Of a stretch of 20,995 nucleotides of DNA, positions 7,428 through 15,773 are shown piece after piece (the first letter of the stretch is position 1; each line of letters starts with the position of its first letter). Source of the DNA: Parvibaculum sp049651025. GTDB lineage: Bacteria; Pseudomonadota; Alphaproteobacteria; Parvibaculales; Parvibaculaceae. The stretch covers positions 1-20,995 of the forward strand of contig NZ_JBASBH010000107.1 in NCBI RefSeq assembly GCF_049651025.1. The letters run 5' to 3'. Made by a program: the position numbers and the translations under genes. The notes beneath the pieces were generated by a model. The model was not told where the DNA came from. It was given only the letters and a program-made list of their open reading frames with translations, and ran no database searches.

Positions 7428-8825
7428 TTGGCTCTGATCTCAAGCACCGTTCCCAGAACCAGCATACGGACGGGCCTCAAGGCGATCTTTCTAGCCGGTG
7501 TCATGCCCCTTCTGGCCGCCTGTAGCGGGATCGGCTTTGGCGGGCAGGACGCGCCGCCGCCGCGCCCCATCGTGCAAGCGCCGCCCATCGCCGTACAGCC
7601 GCCGCCTGCCACCGCGCCCGTCACGCATCAATCCGGGCTCACGCGCGATCCCTCGCAATTCTATACGCCCAAGCAGATGGAAGGCCGCCAGCTCATTCGC
7701 GTGGCGATCCTGCTGCCCTTCAATTCTCCGCGCTCCAATGTCCGGGCGCTGTCGAATGCGCTCTATAACGCCGCCCAGCTCGCGCTTTTCGAGTTCAATA
7801 ATCCCGACATTCTGCTGATGCCCAAGGCGACGGGCAGCGCAATGGCCGCGCAGAAAGCGGCGCAGGACGCAATCCGCGAAGGTGCCGATCTCATTCTCGG
7901 GCCGCTCTTTGCCGAAGAGGTGGGCGCCATCGCGCCGTTGGCGCATGCCGCGAATGTTCCCGTCGTCGCCTTTTCGTCAGACATGACCGTCTCGGGCAAT
8001 GGCGTCTATCTGCTCTCCTTCCCGCCTGAGGAAGACGTCAATCGCATCGTCGATTACGCGGTGCTGAAGGGCATGACGAAATTCGCAGCCCTTTATCCGC
8101 AGGACGATTACGGCAATCGCATCCGCCCGGCTTTTGAAAAGGCGGTCGCCGACCACGGTTCGCAGATCGCAATCTCGGGAACCTATCCGGCGAATTCGGA
8201 CGGGATGAACCAGCCGGTGCAGCGCGTCGCCAATTATGGCGGGCGGCACGGGGCGCTGCTCTCCAAGCGCAGCGAGCTCAAGAAAGCGGGCAATGCGGCC
8301 GAGTTGAAGGCGCTGGAAAATCGCGACACGCTCGGCGATCTTTCCTATCAGGCAATCTTCCTGCCGGAAGGCGGCACGCGGCTCAAGGCGCTCGCTCCGC
8401 TTCTGCCTTATTACGACATCGATCCGCGCAAGATTAAGTTCCTCGGCACCGGGCTTTGGGACGACCCGACCCTGACGCGCGAGCCGGCGCTTGCCGGTGG
8501 CTGGTTCCCCGCGCCGCCGCCTGAAACACATGCCCAGTTCGTCGAACGCTACAAGCGCGTCTATGGCACGACGCCGCCGCGCATTGCGAGCCTCGCCTAT
8601 GACGGCGTGAGCCTCGCCGTTGCCCTCTCGGCCCATGTACCTGCCGATCGCTTCACAGCCGCATCGCTGACGCATCCCGACGGCTTTGCGGGCGTCGACG
8701 GCATATTCCGTTTCCTGCCCGACGGGCGCACGGAGCGCGGCCTCGCCATTCTGGAAATGCATCCCTCGGGCGCAATCGTCATCGATCCTGCGCCGGTCAG
8801 CTTCGGCGTGCCGCCGGTTCTCTGA
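7428..8825 (+). CDS. LpoA/LppC-like penicillin-binding protein activator lipoprotein
   Basis: About 465 residues. The N-terminal signal (RTGLKAIFLAGVMPLLAAC) ends in a lipobox, after which comes a Pro-rich linker (PPPRPIVQAPP) typical of outer-membrane lipoproteins that span the periplasm. From about residue 95 the protein has a type-1 periplasmic-binding-protein fold: IRVAILLPFNSP, the ADLILGPLFAEEVGAIAPLA segment, NVPVVAFSSD and ASLAYDGVSLAVAL. This is the LppC/LpoA family, whose gammaproteobacterial members activate the peptidoglycan synthase PBP1A; activity in alphaproteobacteria is inferred. The start is uncertain. TTG at 7428 (GGAAG nine bases upstream) gives a compact signal peptide, whereas the ATG at 7344 would add 28 residues before it. 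Adjacency to rsmI-yraN is a familiar arrangement. Confidence 0.88.
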   Translation: MALISSTVPRTSIRTGLKAIFLAGVMPLLAACSGIGFGGQDAPPPRPIVQAPPIAVQPPPATAPVTHQSGLTRDPSQFYTPKQMEGRQLIRVAILLPFNSPRSNVRALSNALYNAAQLALFEFNNPDILLMPKATGSAMAAQKAAQDAIREGADLILGPLFAEEVGAIAPLAHAANVPVVAFSSDMTVSGNGVYLLSFPPEEDVNRIVDYAVLKGMTKFAALYPQDDYGNRIRPAFEKAVADHGSQIAISGTYPANSDGMNQPVQRVANYGGRHGALLSKRSELKKAGNAAELKALENRDTLGDLSYQAIFLPEGGTRLKALAPLLPYYDIDPRKIKFLGTGLWDDPTLTREPALAGGWFPAPPPETHAQFVERYKRVYGTTPPRIASLAYDGVSLAVALSAHVPADRFTAASLTHPDGFAGVDGIFRFLPDGRTERGLAILEMHPSGAIVIDPAPVSFGVPPVL

Positions 8826-8845
8826 CCTCTACCGGGACCAAGCGA

Positions 8846-9496
8846 ATGACGCTGAAGCTCTATAATTTTTTCCGCAATTCCGCCGGGCATCGCGTTCGCA
8901 TCGCGCTGCATCTGAAGGGGCTCGACTTCGAATATGTCTCGATCGACATAAGGGCGGGCCGCCAGCAGGACGCGAGCTACAAGGCGGTCAATCCCTTGTC
9001 GCTCATCCCGGCACTCGATCACGACGGGCGGATCGTCACTCAATCGACGGCGATCATCGAATATCTGGAGGAGCTTTACCCGGCGCCTTCGCTCCTGCCG
9101 GTGGACCCATTCCTTCGCGCGAAGTCTCGTGCAGTGGCTGCCTCCATCGCGGCGGAAATGCATGCGATGAACAACATGCGCGTGCATAAATTTCTGGGCG
9201 AAGAGTTGAAGCTCGACGGCGCGGCGCGCAACACGTGGTTCCAGCACTGGAACCGGATCGGGTTCGGCGCGATCGAGGCCGATCTTGCTGCGTCGTCGAA
9301 TACAGATTTTGCCTTTGCCGACTATCCGACCATCGCCGATATTTTTCTGGCGCCGCAATATTACAATCTGCGCCGCGTCAAATTCGACCTCGCGCCATAT
9401 CCACGCATCGGTGAAATCGTTGCGCGTTGCGAAGCGCATCCCGCTTTTCAGAAGGCCGCGCCGGAAGCCCAGCCCGACTACGTCGAAGGCGAATAG
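8846..9496 (+). CDS. maiA: Maleylacetoacetate isomerase / zeta-class glutathione S-transferase
   Basis: A 216-residue glutathione transferase. The N-terminal thioredoxin-like domain has the zeta-class signature FRNSAGHRVRIALHLKGLDF, where bacterial MaiA proteins usually show a Ser in this position rather than the eukaryotic SSC motif. It also has VNPLSLIPAL and the glutathione-contacting QSTAIIEYLEE. The helical C-terminal domain includes EMHAMNNMRVHKFL and the ADIFLAPQYYNLRRVKFDL segment. MaiA isomerises maleylacetoacetate to fumarylacetoacetate in tyrosine/homogentisate breakdown using glutathione. No hmgA or fahA neighbour is present, so the catabolic role is not supported by context and a general GST is possible. 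It starts 20 bases after the LpoA-like stop, so the two may share a transcript, and it converges on hemW. Confidence 0.87.
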   Translation: MTLKLYNFFRNSAGHRVRIALHLKGLDFEYVSIDIRAGRQQDASYKAVNPLSLIPALDHDGRIVTQSTAIIEYLEELYPAPSLLPVDPFLRAKSRAVAASIAAEMHAMNNMRVHKFLGEELKLDGAARNTWFQHWNRIGFGAIEADLAASSNTDFAFADYPTIADIFLAPQYYNLRRVKFDLAPYPRIGEIVARCEAHPAFQKAAPEAQPDYVEGE

Positions 9497-9500
9497 GTTT

Positions 9501-10682
9501 TCAGGAAAGCAACCGCCCGAGGACGCCGTTCAATACGAGGCGGCCTTCAGGCGTCGCCTTGATGATGTCGCCGTTGCGCGTGAGAAATCCGTCGCGCACA
9601 AGTCCGTCGACGCGGTCGGCAACTGGCGCATGACCGGTCAGGCGTTCATAGCGCGCGAGCGATACGCCCTCATCGAGACGCAGGCCCATCATCATCATCT
9701 CATCGCCTTGTTCGCTCCGCGTCACATCATCCATGACCTCGATGCCGTGACCGTCTTTTTCAACGGCGGCGATCCAGGCGCCGGGTGCTTTCAGCGTGCT
9801 CGTCGCGATGCGCCCATTGCCGGTGGTGAGGCGTCCATGTGCGCCGGGGCCGACGCCTGCATAATCGCCATAGCGCCAATAGACGAGATTGTGGCGACAC
9901 TCGGCCTGAGGCCTGGCGTAGTTCGATACTTCGTAGGCGGATAATCCAGCCTCGGCGCAGATATCGCCGGTCAAACGATAAAGCGCTGCGGCATCATCTT
10001 CTTCGGGAAGCTTGAACGCGCCCTTCTCATAAAGCCGCGCAAAGGCCGTGCCTTCCTCGATCGTCAATTGATAAAGCGAAAGATGGTCGGCGGCATGAGC
10101 CAGCGCGGCGCGAAGTTCGCGCGACCATTCATCCGCCGTCTGGCCGGGGCGGGCATAGATCAGATCGAAAGAGAGGCGCGGGAAAATTTCACGCGCAAGG
10201 CCGATGGCGGCGAGCGCTTCGTCGGCTGTGTGCAGGCGACCCAGAAATTTCAATTGCCGGTCATCGAGCGACTGCACGCCGAGCGAAAGACGATTGACGC
10301 CCGCCGCCCTGTAGCCGCGGAAGCGGTCCGCCTCGACGCTGGTCGGATTTGCTTCAAGCGAGATTTCAACATCGCCATCCACCGACCAGAGCGCGGCGAT
10401 CTGCGAGAGAACCGCATCGACGGTCGCGACATCCATCAGCGAGGGCGTGCCGCCACCGAAGAAAATCGACGAGACTGCGCGCGGGCCGGTGAGCGAACGC
10501 ATATGCGCAAGCTCACGGCCAAGCGCGTGCGCCCATGCGCGTTGATCGACATTGGCGACGACATGACTGTTGAAGTCGCAATAGGGGCATTTCGACAGGC
10601 AGAAGGGCCAGTGAACATAGACGCCGAAGCCGCCATCGGCGGCCTCAACGACGTTCGCCGTCTCAACCCTTGAAGCAGGCAT
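9501..10682 (-). CDS. hemW: HemW, radical-SAM heme chaperone (coproporphyrinogen oxidase-like)
   Basis: 393 residues. The radical-SAM 4Fe-4S motif CLSKCPYC (Cys28, 32, 35) is followed by Asp-Phe rather than a fourth Cys, the pattern that separates HemW from true HemN. The HNLVYW heme-binding motif and the GVGPGAHGR segment confirm HemW. Other family blocks are IFFGGGTPSLM, SLEANPTSVE, RLSLGVQSLDDRQLKFLGR and SLYQLTIEEGTAF, with a winged-helix C-terminal HemN_C domain. HemW is thought to deliver heme to respiratory and other hemoproteins and is often mis-annotated as coproporphyrinogen III oxidase. The ATG at 10682 lies inside the end of rdgB, a 20-base overlap; the longer open frame only traverses rdgB out of frame. 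No obvious ribosome site, consistent with coupling to rdgB. Confidence 0.95.
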   Translation of the reverse strand: MPASRVETANVVEAADGGFGVYVHWPFCLSKCPYCDFNSHVVANVDQRAWAHALGRELAHMRSLTGPRAVSSIFFGGGTPSLMDVATVDAVLSQIAALWSVDGDVEISLEANPTSVEADRFRGYRAAGVNRLSLGVQSLDDRQLKFLGRLHTADEALAAIGLAREIFPRLSFDLIYARPGQTADEWSRELRAALAHAADHLSLYQLTIEEGTAFARLYEKGAFKLPEEDDAAALYRLTGDICAEAGLSAYEVSNYARPQAECRHNLVYWRYGDYAGVGPGAHGRLTTGNGRIATSTLKAPGAWIAAVEKDGHGIEVMDDVTRSEQGDEMMMMGLRLDEGVSLARYERLTGHAPVADRVDGLVRDGFLTRNGDIIKATPEGRLVLNGVLGRLLS

Positions 10683-11268
10683 CGACGAGCTGGCGGAAGG
10701 CATGGGCGCGATGGGACATGGCATGCTTTTTCGCGGGTTCCATTTCGCCGAAGGTTTGCTCGTGGCCATCGGGCACGAACATCGGATCGTAACCAAAACC
10801 GAGAAGTCCGCGCGGCGGCCAGACGAGTTCGCCATCGACGCGGCCTTCGAAGTACTCGACATGGCCGTCCGGCCAGGCAAGCGCAAGACCGGCGATGAAA
10901 TGGGCCCTGGTGTTCAGCGTGCCTTCCTCGACGAGACCGAGGCGAATGCGCTCCATGGCAAAGTCGAAATCCTTTTGCGGACCCGCCCAGCGTGCCGACT
11001 GAATGCCCGGTGCGCCGTTCAGCGCTTCGACGCAAAGGCCGGAATCGTCCGCCAAGGCCGGGCGGTCAGCCGCCTTCGCAGCCGCAAGCGCCTTCAATTC
11101 CGCATTGGCCTGAAAGGTCGCGCCTGTCTCTTCAGGCTCGGGCAGGCCCAGATCACCCGCCGAGACGGTTTCGATGCCGAAGGGCGCAAGCAGCTCCCTT
11201 ATCTCACGGACCTTGCCCGCATTGTGGCTGGCAACAACCAATGATTTTTCAGCAAAATGACGCACCAT
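10663..11268 (-). CDS. rdgB: dITP/XTP pyrophosphatase (non-canonical purine NTP hydrolase)
   Basis: 201 residues of the Ham1/RdgB family, which hydrolyses dITP, ITP and XTP to monophosphates and keeps deaminated purines out of DNA and RNA. Family motifs: the phosphate-binding SHNAGKVREI (residues 14-23), the ALADDSGLCVEALNGAPGIQSARWAG block (catalytic Asp region) and the C-terminal GFGYDPMFVPDG plus SHRAHAF. Translation starts at ATG 11268, sharing one base with the rph stop (TGATG); an in-frame GTG at 11271 (GTGATG) is an alternative. Either arrangement implies translational coupling with rph. Its end overlaps hemW by 20 bases. Confidence 0.96.
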   Translation of the reverse strand: MVRHFAEKSLVVASHNAGKVREIRELLAPFGIETVSAGDLGLPEPEETGATFQANAELKALAAAKAADRPALADDSGLCVEALNGAPGIQSARWAGPQKDFDFAMERIRLGLVEEGTLNTRAHFIAGLALAWPDGHVEYFEGRVDGELVWPPRGLLGFGYDPMFVPDGHEQTFGEMEPAKKHAMSHRAHAFRQLVDACFKG

Positions 11269-11981
11269 CACGCAACAGCCCGCTTCTGGAGTTCCACAAG
11301 GTCTGCAATCGAGGCCTTGGCGAGGCCAAGCAGCTTCATCAGCTCATCTTCGCTGAAGGGCTCCGCCTCCGCCGTGCCTTGAATTTCACAGATGCCGCCG
11401 CGGCCCGTCATCACGAAATTGGCGTCGGTATCGGCTTCGCTATCTTCAGCATAATCGAGATCGGCCACAGGCTGGCCCCGATAAATGCCGCAGGAAATGG
11501 CTGCAACGTGGTCCTTGATCGGCGAAGCGGTCAGCATATTGCGGGCCGTCATCCATTCCACGCATTGATGCAGCGCCACCCAGGCACCGGTGATCGAGGC
11601 CGTGCGCGTGCCGCCATCGGCCTGCAAGACGTCGCAATCGATCGAGATCTGGCGCTCGCCGAGCAGTTTCATATCGACGACGGAGCGCAAGGAGCGGCCG
11701 ATCAGGCGCTGGATTTCCTGCGTGCGGCCCGATTGCTTGCCCTGAGAGGCCTCGCGGCGCATGCGTTCATGGGTCGAGCGCGGCAACATTCCATATTCCG
11801 CCGTCACCCAGCCATGGCCTTTGCCCTTCAGCCAAGGCGGCAGGCGGTCTTCAAGGCTCGCCGTGCAAAGCACATGCGTATCGCCGAATTTAACGAGGCA
11901 GGAGCCTTCGGCGTGTTTGGTAACGCCGCGTTCGAGGCTAACGGCCCGGATTTCCTGGGGCTGACGGCCGGATGGACGCAT
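11268..11981 (-). CDS. rph: Ribonuclease PH
   Basis: A 237-residue phosphate-dependent 3'-5' exoribonuclease that trims tRNA 3' ends. The canonical MRPSGR start sits at 11981, with an AGG six bases upstream; the frame is open back to 12020 but other RNase PH proteins start at MRPSGR. Conserved blocks: GDTHVLCTASLEDRLPPWLK, HGWVTAEYGMLPRSTHERMR, the phosphate-contacting SGRTQEIQRLIGRSLR, and DCDVLQADGGTRTASITGA. Length is standard for the family. First gene of a tight rph-rdgB-hemW operon, transcribed divergently from hrcA across 176 bases. This neighbourhood is strongly conserved in alphaproteobacteria. Confidence 0.98.
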   Translation of the reverse strand: MRPSGRQPQEIRAVSLERGVTKHAEGSCLVKFGDTHVLCTASLEDRLPPWLKGKGHGWVTAEYGMLPRSTHERMRREASQGKQSGRTQEIQRLIGRSLRSVVDMKLLGERQISIDCDVLQADGGTRTASITGAWVALHQCVEWMTARNMLTASPIKDHVAAISCGIYRGQPVADLDYAEDSEADTDANFVMTGRGGICEIQGTAEAEPFSEDELMKLLGLAKASIADLVELQKRAVA

Positions 11982-12083
11982 GGCAGACCTGCTTTCTCGT
12001 CTTTGATCGTTGGACTTCAAAGGAATTGGGGGGTCTTAGTACCGCGCGCGGTCCCGGAAGGAAAGACGCGAGGCCACGCACAA

Positions 12084-12112
12084 TTGACGCGGAGCGCGCC
12101 GCTTCCTAAATT
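12084..12112 (+). promoter_or_regulatory. Candidate housekeeping-type promoter for hrcA
   Basis: TTGACG at 12084-12089 and TAAATT at 12107-12112 are separated by 17 bases, the ideal spacing for a vegetative sigma factor. Transcription would start near 12119, about 40 bases before the hrcA ATG. A perfect 12-bp palindrome, ACCGCGCGCGGT, lies upstream at 12041-12052. No CIRCE operator (TTAGCACTC-N9-GAGTGCTAA) is visible in this intergenic region. Confidence 0.5.
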
Positions 12113-12157
12113 CACTCCAGATTTCAGTCACATAACGCGCGGAGACACGAAAGCCAC

Positions 12158-13222
12158 ATGGTCGCCGTCAAGGATCTCAACGAGCGTTCGCGCGAGATTT
12201 TGCGCCGTGTCGTCGAGACCTATCTCGAGACCGGCGATCCCGTGGGTTCGCGCTTTCTGTCCCGGCATCTGCCGATGCCGCTTTCGGCTGCCTCGATCCG
12301 CAATGTGATGTCGGATCTCGAAGCGCTGGGCCTGATTTTTTCCCCGCATACGAGCGCCGGCCGCGTGCCGACCGAGGCGGGGCTTCGCATGTTCGTCGAC
12401 GGTTTGCTCGAAATCGGCGATCTGTCGGAAGACGAGCGCGGGCAGATCGAGCGCCAGATTGCCGGGTCGCACAAGAGCGTCGAGGACGTGCTGGACGAGG
12501 CATCCAAGATGCTGTCGGGCCTCAGCCATGCGGCCGGTTTCGTCGTCGCACCGAAATTCGAGGCTGCGCTCAAGCATATCGAATTCGTGGCGATGGACCC
12601 CGGCCGGGCGCTGGTCGTCATCGTGACCGATGGCGGCGAGGTCGAGAACCGCGTGATCGACGTGCCGATGGGGCTGACGCCCTCGGCGCTTGTGGAAGCG
12701 ACGAATTATCTCAATGCGCGGCTTCGCGGCAAAAGCTTCGAAGAGGCCAAGACCATTCTGGCCAGCGAGATGGAGACGCAAAAGGCGGAGCTGAACGAGC
12801 TGACGTCGCGCGTGATTTCCTCCGGCCTTGCCACATGGTCCGGCGCAAAGCCCGCAGCGAGCAATGACGATCCCTTGTCGAAATCGCTCATCGTGCGCGG
12901 ACGCTCGCGGCTTCTGGACGATGTTCACGCGATGGAGGACCTGGAGCGCGTGCGGCTCCTGTTCGACGATCTGGAGAACAAGCGCGACCTCGTGCAGCTT
13001 CTGGGGCTTGCCGAGCAGGCCGACGGCGTTCGCATTTTCATCGGTTCGGAAAACAAGCTTTTTTCGATGTCGGGCTCTTCGCTCGTCATCAGTCCCTATA
13101 TGGACAGCCGCCAGCATGTCGTGGGCGTGCTTGGCGTCATCGGCCCGACGCGTCTCAACTATGCGCGGATTATTCCGATGGTGGATTACACGGCAAAACT
13201 GGTTGGCCGCCTCATCAATTGA
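12158..13222 (+). CDS. hrcA: Heat-inducible transcriptional repressor HrcA
   Basis: 354 residues. HrcA binds CIRCE inverted repeats and represses chaperone genes, with GroEL modulating its activity. The N-terminal winged helix-turn-helix is visible in REILRRVVETYLETGDPVGS and LSAASIRNVMSDLEALGLIF, followed by the family block SPHTSAGRVPTEAGLRMFVD. The body contains the GAF-like/dimerisation region with LVVIVTDGGEVENRVIDVP and a C-terminal MDSRQHVVGVLGVIGPTRLNYARIIPMVDYTAKL. Length is normal. The ATG at 12158 has GGAG about 13 bases upstream, rather far. grpE follows after 68 bases on the same strand, the usual hrcA-grpE pairing. No CIRCE is seen in the window, so its targets lie elsewhere. 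Confidence 0.97.
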   Translation: MVAVKDLNERSREILRRVVETYLETGDPVGSRFLSRHLPMPLSAASIRNVMSDLEALGLIFSPHTSAGRVPTEAGLRMFVDGLLEIGDLSEDERGQIERQIAGSHKSVEDVLDEASKMLSGLSHAAGFVVAPKFEAALKHIEFVAMDPGRALVVIVTDGGEVENRVIDVPMGLTPSALVEATNYLNARLRGKSFEEAKTILASEMETQKAELNELTSRVISSGLATWSGAKPAASNDDPLSKSLIVRGRSRLLDDVHAMEDLERVRLLFDDLENKRDLVQLLGLAEQADGVRIFIGSENKLFSMSGSSLVISPYMDSRQHVVGVLGVIGPTRLNYARIIPMVDYTAKLVGRLIN

Positions 13223-13290
13223 GGGTCGGTTGACTTTCGAGACCTGAACGCGCACATCGTGACCGCGCGAAAAATACTGGATTTGTGACA

Positions 13291-13938
13291 ATGAGCGATC
13301 AGAACAACGACACGGCAAACGGCGACGATCAGGACGCGAATGCGCCGATCGATCAGGCGGCACAGGCCGAGCCAATTTCTGAAGTGCCCGCAGACGAAGA
13401 GGGCGAGCCCGATCCTTTCGCCGTGCTCGTCGCGCTGCAAAAGGAGAATGCCGATCTCCAGGACAAGCTGCTGCGCGCCATTGCCGAAACGGAAAATACG
13501 CGTCGCCGTGCCGAGCGCGACCGTCAGGACGCCGTCCGCTATGCCGCCGCCAGTTTCGGTCGCGACATGGTGCAGGTGTCGGACAATCTCCGCCGCGCCA
13601 TTGCCGCCGTGAAGCCGGAAGAGCGCGAGGCATCGCCCGCTTCGGTTCAGGCGCTGATCGAGGGCGTCGAAGTGACCGAGCGGCAATTGCTCGCGACCTT
13701 CGAGCGCCACGGCATCAAGGAAATCACGCCTGCGCCGGGCGACAGGTTCGACGCGCATCTGCATGAAGCCATGTTCGAAGTGCCCAATAGCGGCCAGCCC
13801 GCGGGCACGGTCGTTCATGTGGTCGAGGCGGGTTACATGATCGGCGACAGGCTACTGCGCGCCGCTCGCGTCGGCGTCGCCAAGAGCGATGACAATGCGC
13901 CGAAGACGAATGGCGGTCAGGTCGATACGAGCGTCTGA
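13291..13938 (+). CDS. grpE: GrpE nucleotide exchange factor
   Basis: 215 residues. GrpE dimers release ADP from DnaK and so reset the Hsp70 cycle. The first 50 residues are acidic and low in complexity. A long charged helix follows (LLRAIAETENTRRRAERDRQ, then RYAAASFGRDMVQVSDNLRRA). The C-terminal beta-wing signature is present: APGDRFDAHLHEAMFEVPN, PAGTVVHVVEAGYMIGDRLL and ARVGVAKS. The ATG at 13291 is chosen over an in-frame GTG two codons earlier (13285); neither has a good ribosome site. It follows hrcA, and a palindromic repeat begins 36 bases after its stop. Confidence 0.97.
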   Translation: MSDQNNDTANGDDQDANAPIDQAAQAEPISEVPADEEGEPDPFAVLVALQKENADLQDKLLRAIAETENTRRRAERDRQDAVRYAAASFGRDMVQVSDNLRRAIAAVKPEEREASPASVQALIEGVEVTERQLLATFERHGIKEITPAPGDRFDAHLHEAMFEVPNSGQPAGTVVHVVEAGYMIGDRLLRAARVGVAKSDDNAPKTNGGQVDTSV

Positions 13939-13973
13939 GCGCTGTCTCCGTTGCGCTTGTCTTAACCAACAAT

Positions 13974-14060
13974 GTCATCCCGGGACTTGTTCCCGGGATC
14001 CATGACGCATACTCGGCAGGTGTTGAAGGGTGGGTCCCGGAAACGAGTCCCGGGACGACG
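13974..14060. repeat. Paired intergenic palindromic repeat (units A and B)
   Basis: Two 29-base units in opposite orientation, 13974-14002 and 14031-14059, separated by 28 bases. Unit A has perfect 9-bp arms ATCCCGGGA and TCCCGGGAT around the loop CTTGT. Unit B read on the - strand has arms GTCCCGGGA and TTCCGGGAC around CTCGT. The two units can also pair with each other into one long stem, differing at only four positions. A short T-run (14066-14070) follows. It lies between the convergent grpE and sulfatase genes, so it could terminate both transcripts. The same family recurs at 17399-17429 and 20963-20992. Confidence 0.85.
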
Positions 14061-14109
14061 CTAAATTTTTATTTGGCGACGGTGGTCAGATCACGTCATT
14101 CGAAAACCA

Positions 14110-15702
14110 TCATGTCGCTATCATCACCATGACGACGCCGACTCTCTCGACATATTCATCCCAGAGCCCAAGCATTTCCTGAAGCCGTTCAGGCTCCGAT
14201 GCGGCGAGGTCATCGATCTCGCCGGGGTCGGCGGCGACGTTGTAGAGCTGCCAGTCGCTCGTGCCTTCGGGCGCCGGAATCCAGATCGCTTTCCAGTCGC
14301 CCTTGCGGATGCCGCGACGACCGAAGAACTCCCATCCGGTCACGGCATCCTTGGGATGCACGTCGCTCGTCTCGCCAGAAAAATACGGGCGCAATGTGCG
14401 GCCCATCATCGGCTCGATGGCGCGGCCCTGATATTCCAGCGCGGGATGCGTCGCGCCTGCGAGATCAAGCAGCGTCGGCATCACATCCATGACGGTTGAA
14501 AAGGCGTCGCCTATTTCATTGCGCCGCGCGAGGCTCGCACCTGACGCGAAGGCGACAACGCGGATGCCGCCTTGCGAGGTATAGGTTTTATAAAGGCGCG
14601 ACGGCGCGGTTGACGCTTGCGCCCAGCGCGGCCCGTACCAGACATAGGAATTGGGCCGCCCGATATTGTCGAGGCTGTTGTCGTAATATTTGTCGATGAA
14701 GTCCATGAGATAGGGACCGAAGACCGGCACCGCTTCGATCAGCGCGCCCTCTGCGCCATTGTCCGACATGAAGAGAATGAGCGTGTTGTCGAATTCGCCC
14801 GTCTCCTTCAGATGCGCGATAACGCGACCGACATTCCAGTCGAGCCGCTCGACCATCGCCGCATAGACTTCCATGGCCCGGGCGGAGCGGGCGCGCTCCT
14901 CATCGTTCATGTCTTCCCATGTCTTGTTCTTTGCGACGATGGGATGGGGCGCGATGTCCTTTGCACAGAGGCCGAGTTCCTTCAGCCGCGTAAGGCGCTC
15001 CTGACGCAAGGCTTCGGGGCCTGCATCATAGCGCCCGCGATATTTCGCAATGAGATCGTCGGGCGCCTGAAGCGGCCAGTGCGGCGCGGAGAAGGCGAGA
15101 TAGGCGAAGAAGGGCTGGGTCTTGTCGGTGCGCTCGTCGAGATAGTCGATAAGTTTCGTCGTGAAACCGTCTGAGGAATAGAAATCATCCGGCAAGGTGA
15201 CAAAGCGGTCATCTTCCGTATAGAGAGTATCCTGCTTCGGGAAGCCCGTTCCAGCTTTCGGCGACGAAGCATAGTGATTTGCCGCGCCGGGCAGCAGAGC
15301 GAAGGAGCGGGTGAAACCGCGCTGATGCGGGCAGGTTTCGAGCGTCGATCCCAGATGCCATTTGCCCGACATCAGGGTGAGGTAGCCTGCATCGCGCAGG
15401 AGCTGCGGCAGGGTCACGACGCGCTCGTTCAGATAGCATTCGTAGCCGGGCTTGCCGCGCTGGCTCTTCGCCAGCACCTCCTCATGCGTGCCGAGGCCTG
15501 CAATATGCGGATCGGTGCCGGTGAGCAGCATGGCGCGGGTGGGCGCGCAGGCGGGGGCGGAATGGAAATTGGTGAGGCGGAGGCCATCGGCCGCGAGAGC
15601 ATCAAGGTGAGGCGTGGCGATTTCGCCGCCAAAGGCGCCAATGTCGGAGAAGCCGAGATCGTCGGCGACGATCACCAGAAAATTTGGCCGCTTGCCACTC
15701 AT
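14110..15702 (-). CDS. Arylsulfatase-type sulfatase
   Basis: About 530 residues of the formylglycine-dependent sulfatase family. The metal-binding Asp pair is in FLVIVADDLGFSD (Asp14, Asp15). The catalytic motif is CAPTR at residues 52-56, a C-x-P-[ST]-R sequence whose Cys is converted to formylglycine. SGKWHLG and LFMSDNGAEG supply further active-site residues. No signal peptide is seen, so it is probably cytoplasmic. The ATG at 15702 is chosen because it begins just before the conserved core; a GTG at 15744 would add 14 residues, and neither has a strong ribosome site. The closest style is arylsulfatase A/AtsA-like, acting on alkyl or aryl sulfate esters; the true substrate is unknown. No sulfatase-maturating enzyme is in the window. 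Confidence 0.93.
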   Translation of the reverse strand: MSGKRPNFLVIVADDLGFSDIGAFGGEIATPHLDALAADGLRLTNFHSAPACAPTRAMLLTGTDPHIAGLGTHEEVLAKSQRGKPGYECYLNERVVTLPQLLRDAGYLTLMSGKWHLGSTLETCPHQRGFTRSFALLPGAANHYASSPKAGTGFPKQDTLYTEDDRFVTLPDDFYSSDGFTTKLIDYLDERTDKTQPFFAYLAFSAPHWPLQAPDDLIAKYRGRYDAGPEALRQERLTRLKELGLCAKDIAPHPIVAKNKTWEDMNDEERARSARAMEVYAAMVERLDWNVGRVIAHLKETGEFDNTLILFMSDNGAEGALIEAVPVFGPYLMDFIDKYYDNSLDNIGRPNSYVWYGPRWAQASTAPSRLYKTYTSQGGIRVVAFASGASLARRNEIGDAFSTVMDVMPTLLDLAGATHPALEYQGRAIEPMMGRTLRPYFSGETSDVHPKDAVTGWEFFGRRGIRKGDWKAIWIPAPEGTSDWQLYNVAADPGEIDDLAASEPERLQEMLGLWDEYVERVGVVMVMIAT

Positions 15703-15773
15703 GAGTTCGACGCCGCCCGTCAGTTGAATGATGCTGAAGCACACGCTCGCTCAGGGTGGGTTTGGCGTCAACG

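Noticed and set aside
8846..8900. Missing SSC motif in MaiA as a sign of an inactive or novel enzyme
   Set aside because: Bacterial maleylacetoacetate isomerases commonly have a Ser-Ala arrangement at this position, so the RNSAGHRVRIAL form is ordinary.
10683..10886. Longer HemW start adding about 68 residues
   Set aside because: That stretch is rdgB coding sequence read in another frame and has no resemblance to HemW.
12041..12052. ACCGCGCGCGGT palindrome as an HrcA or other operator
   Set aside because: It is perfect but made of alternating GC in a GC-rich genome, does not resemble CIRCE, and lies upstream of the likely hrcA promoter; too weak to claim.
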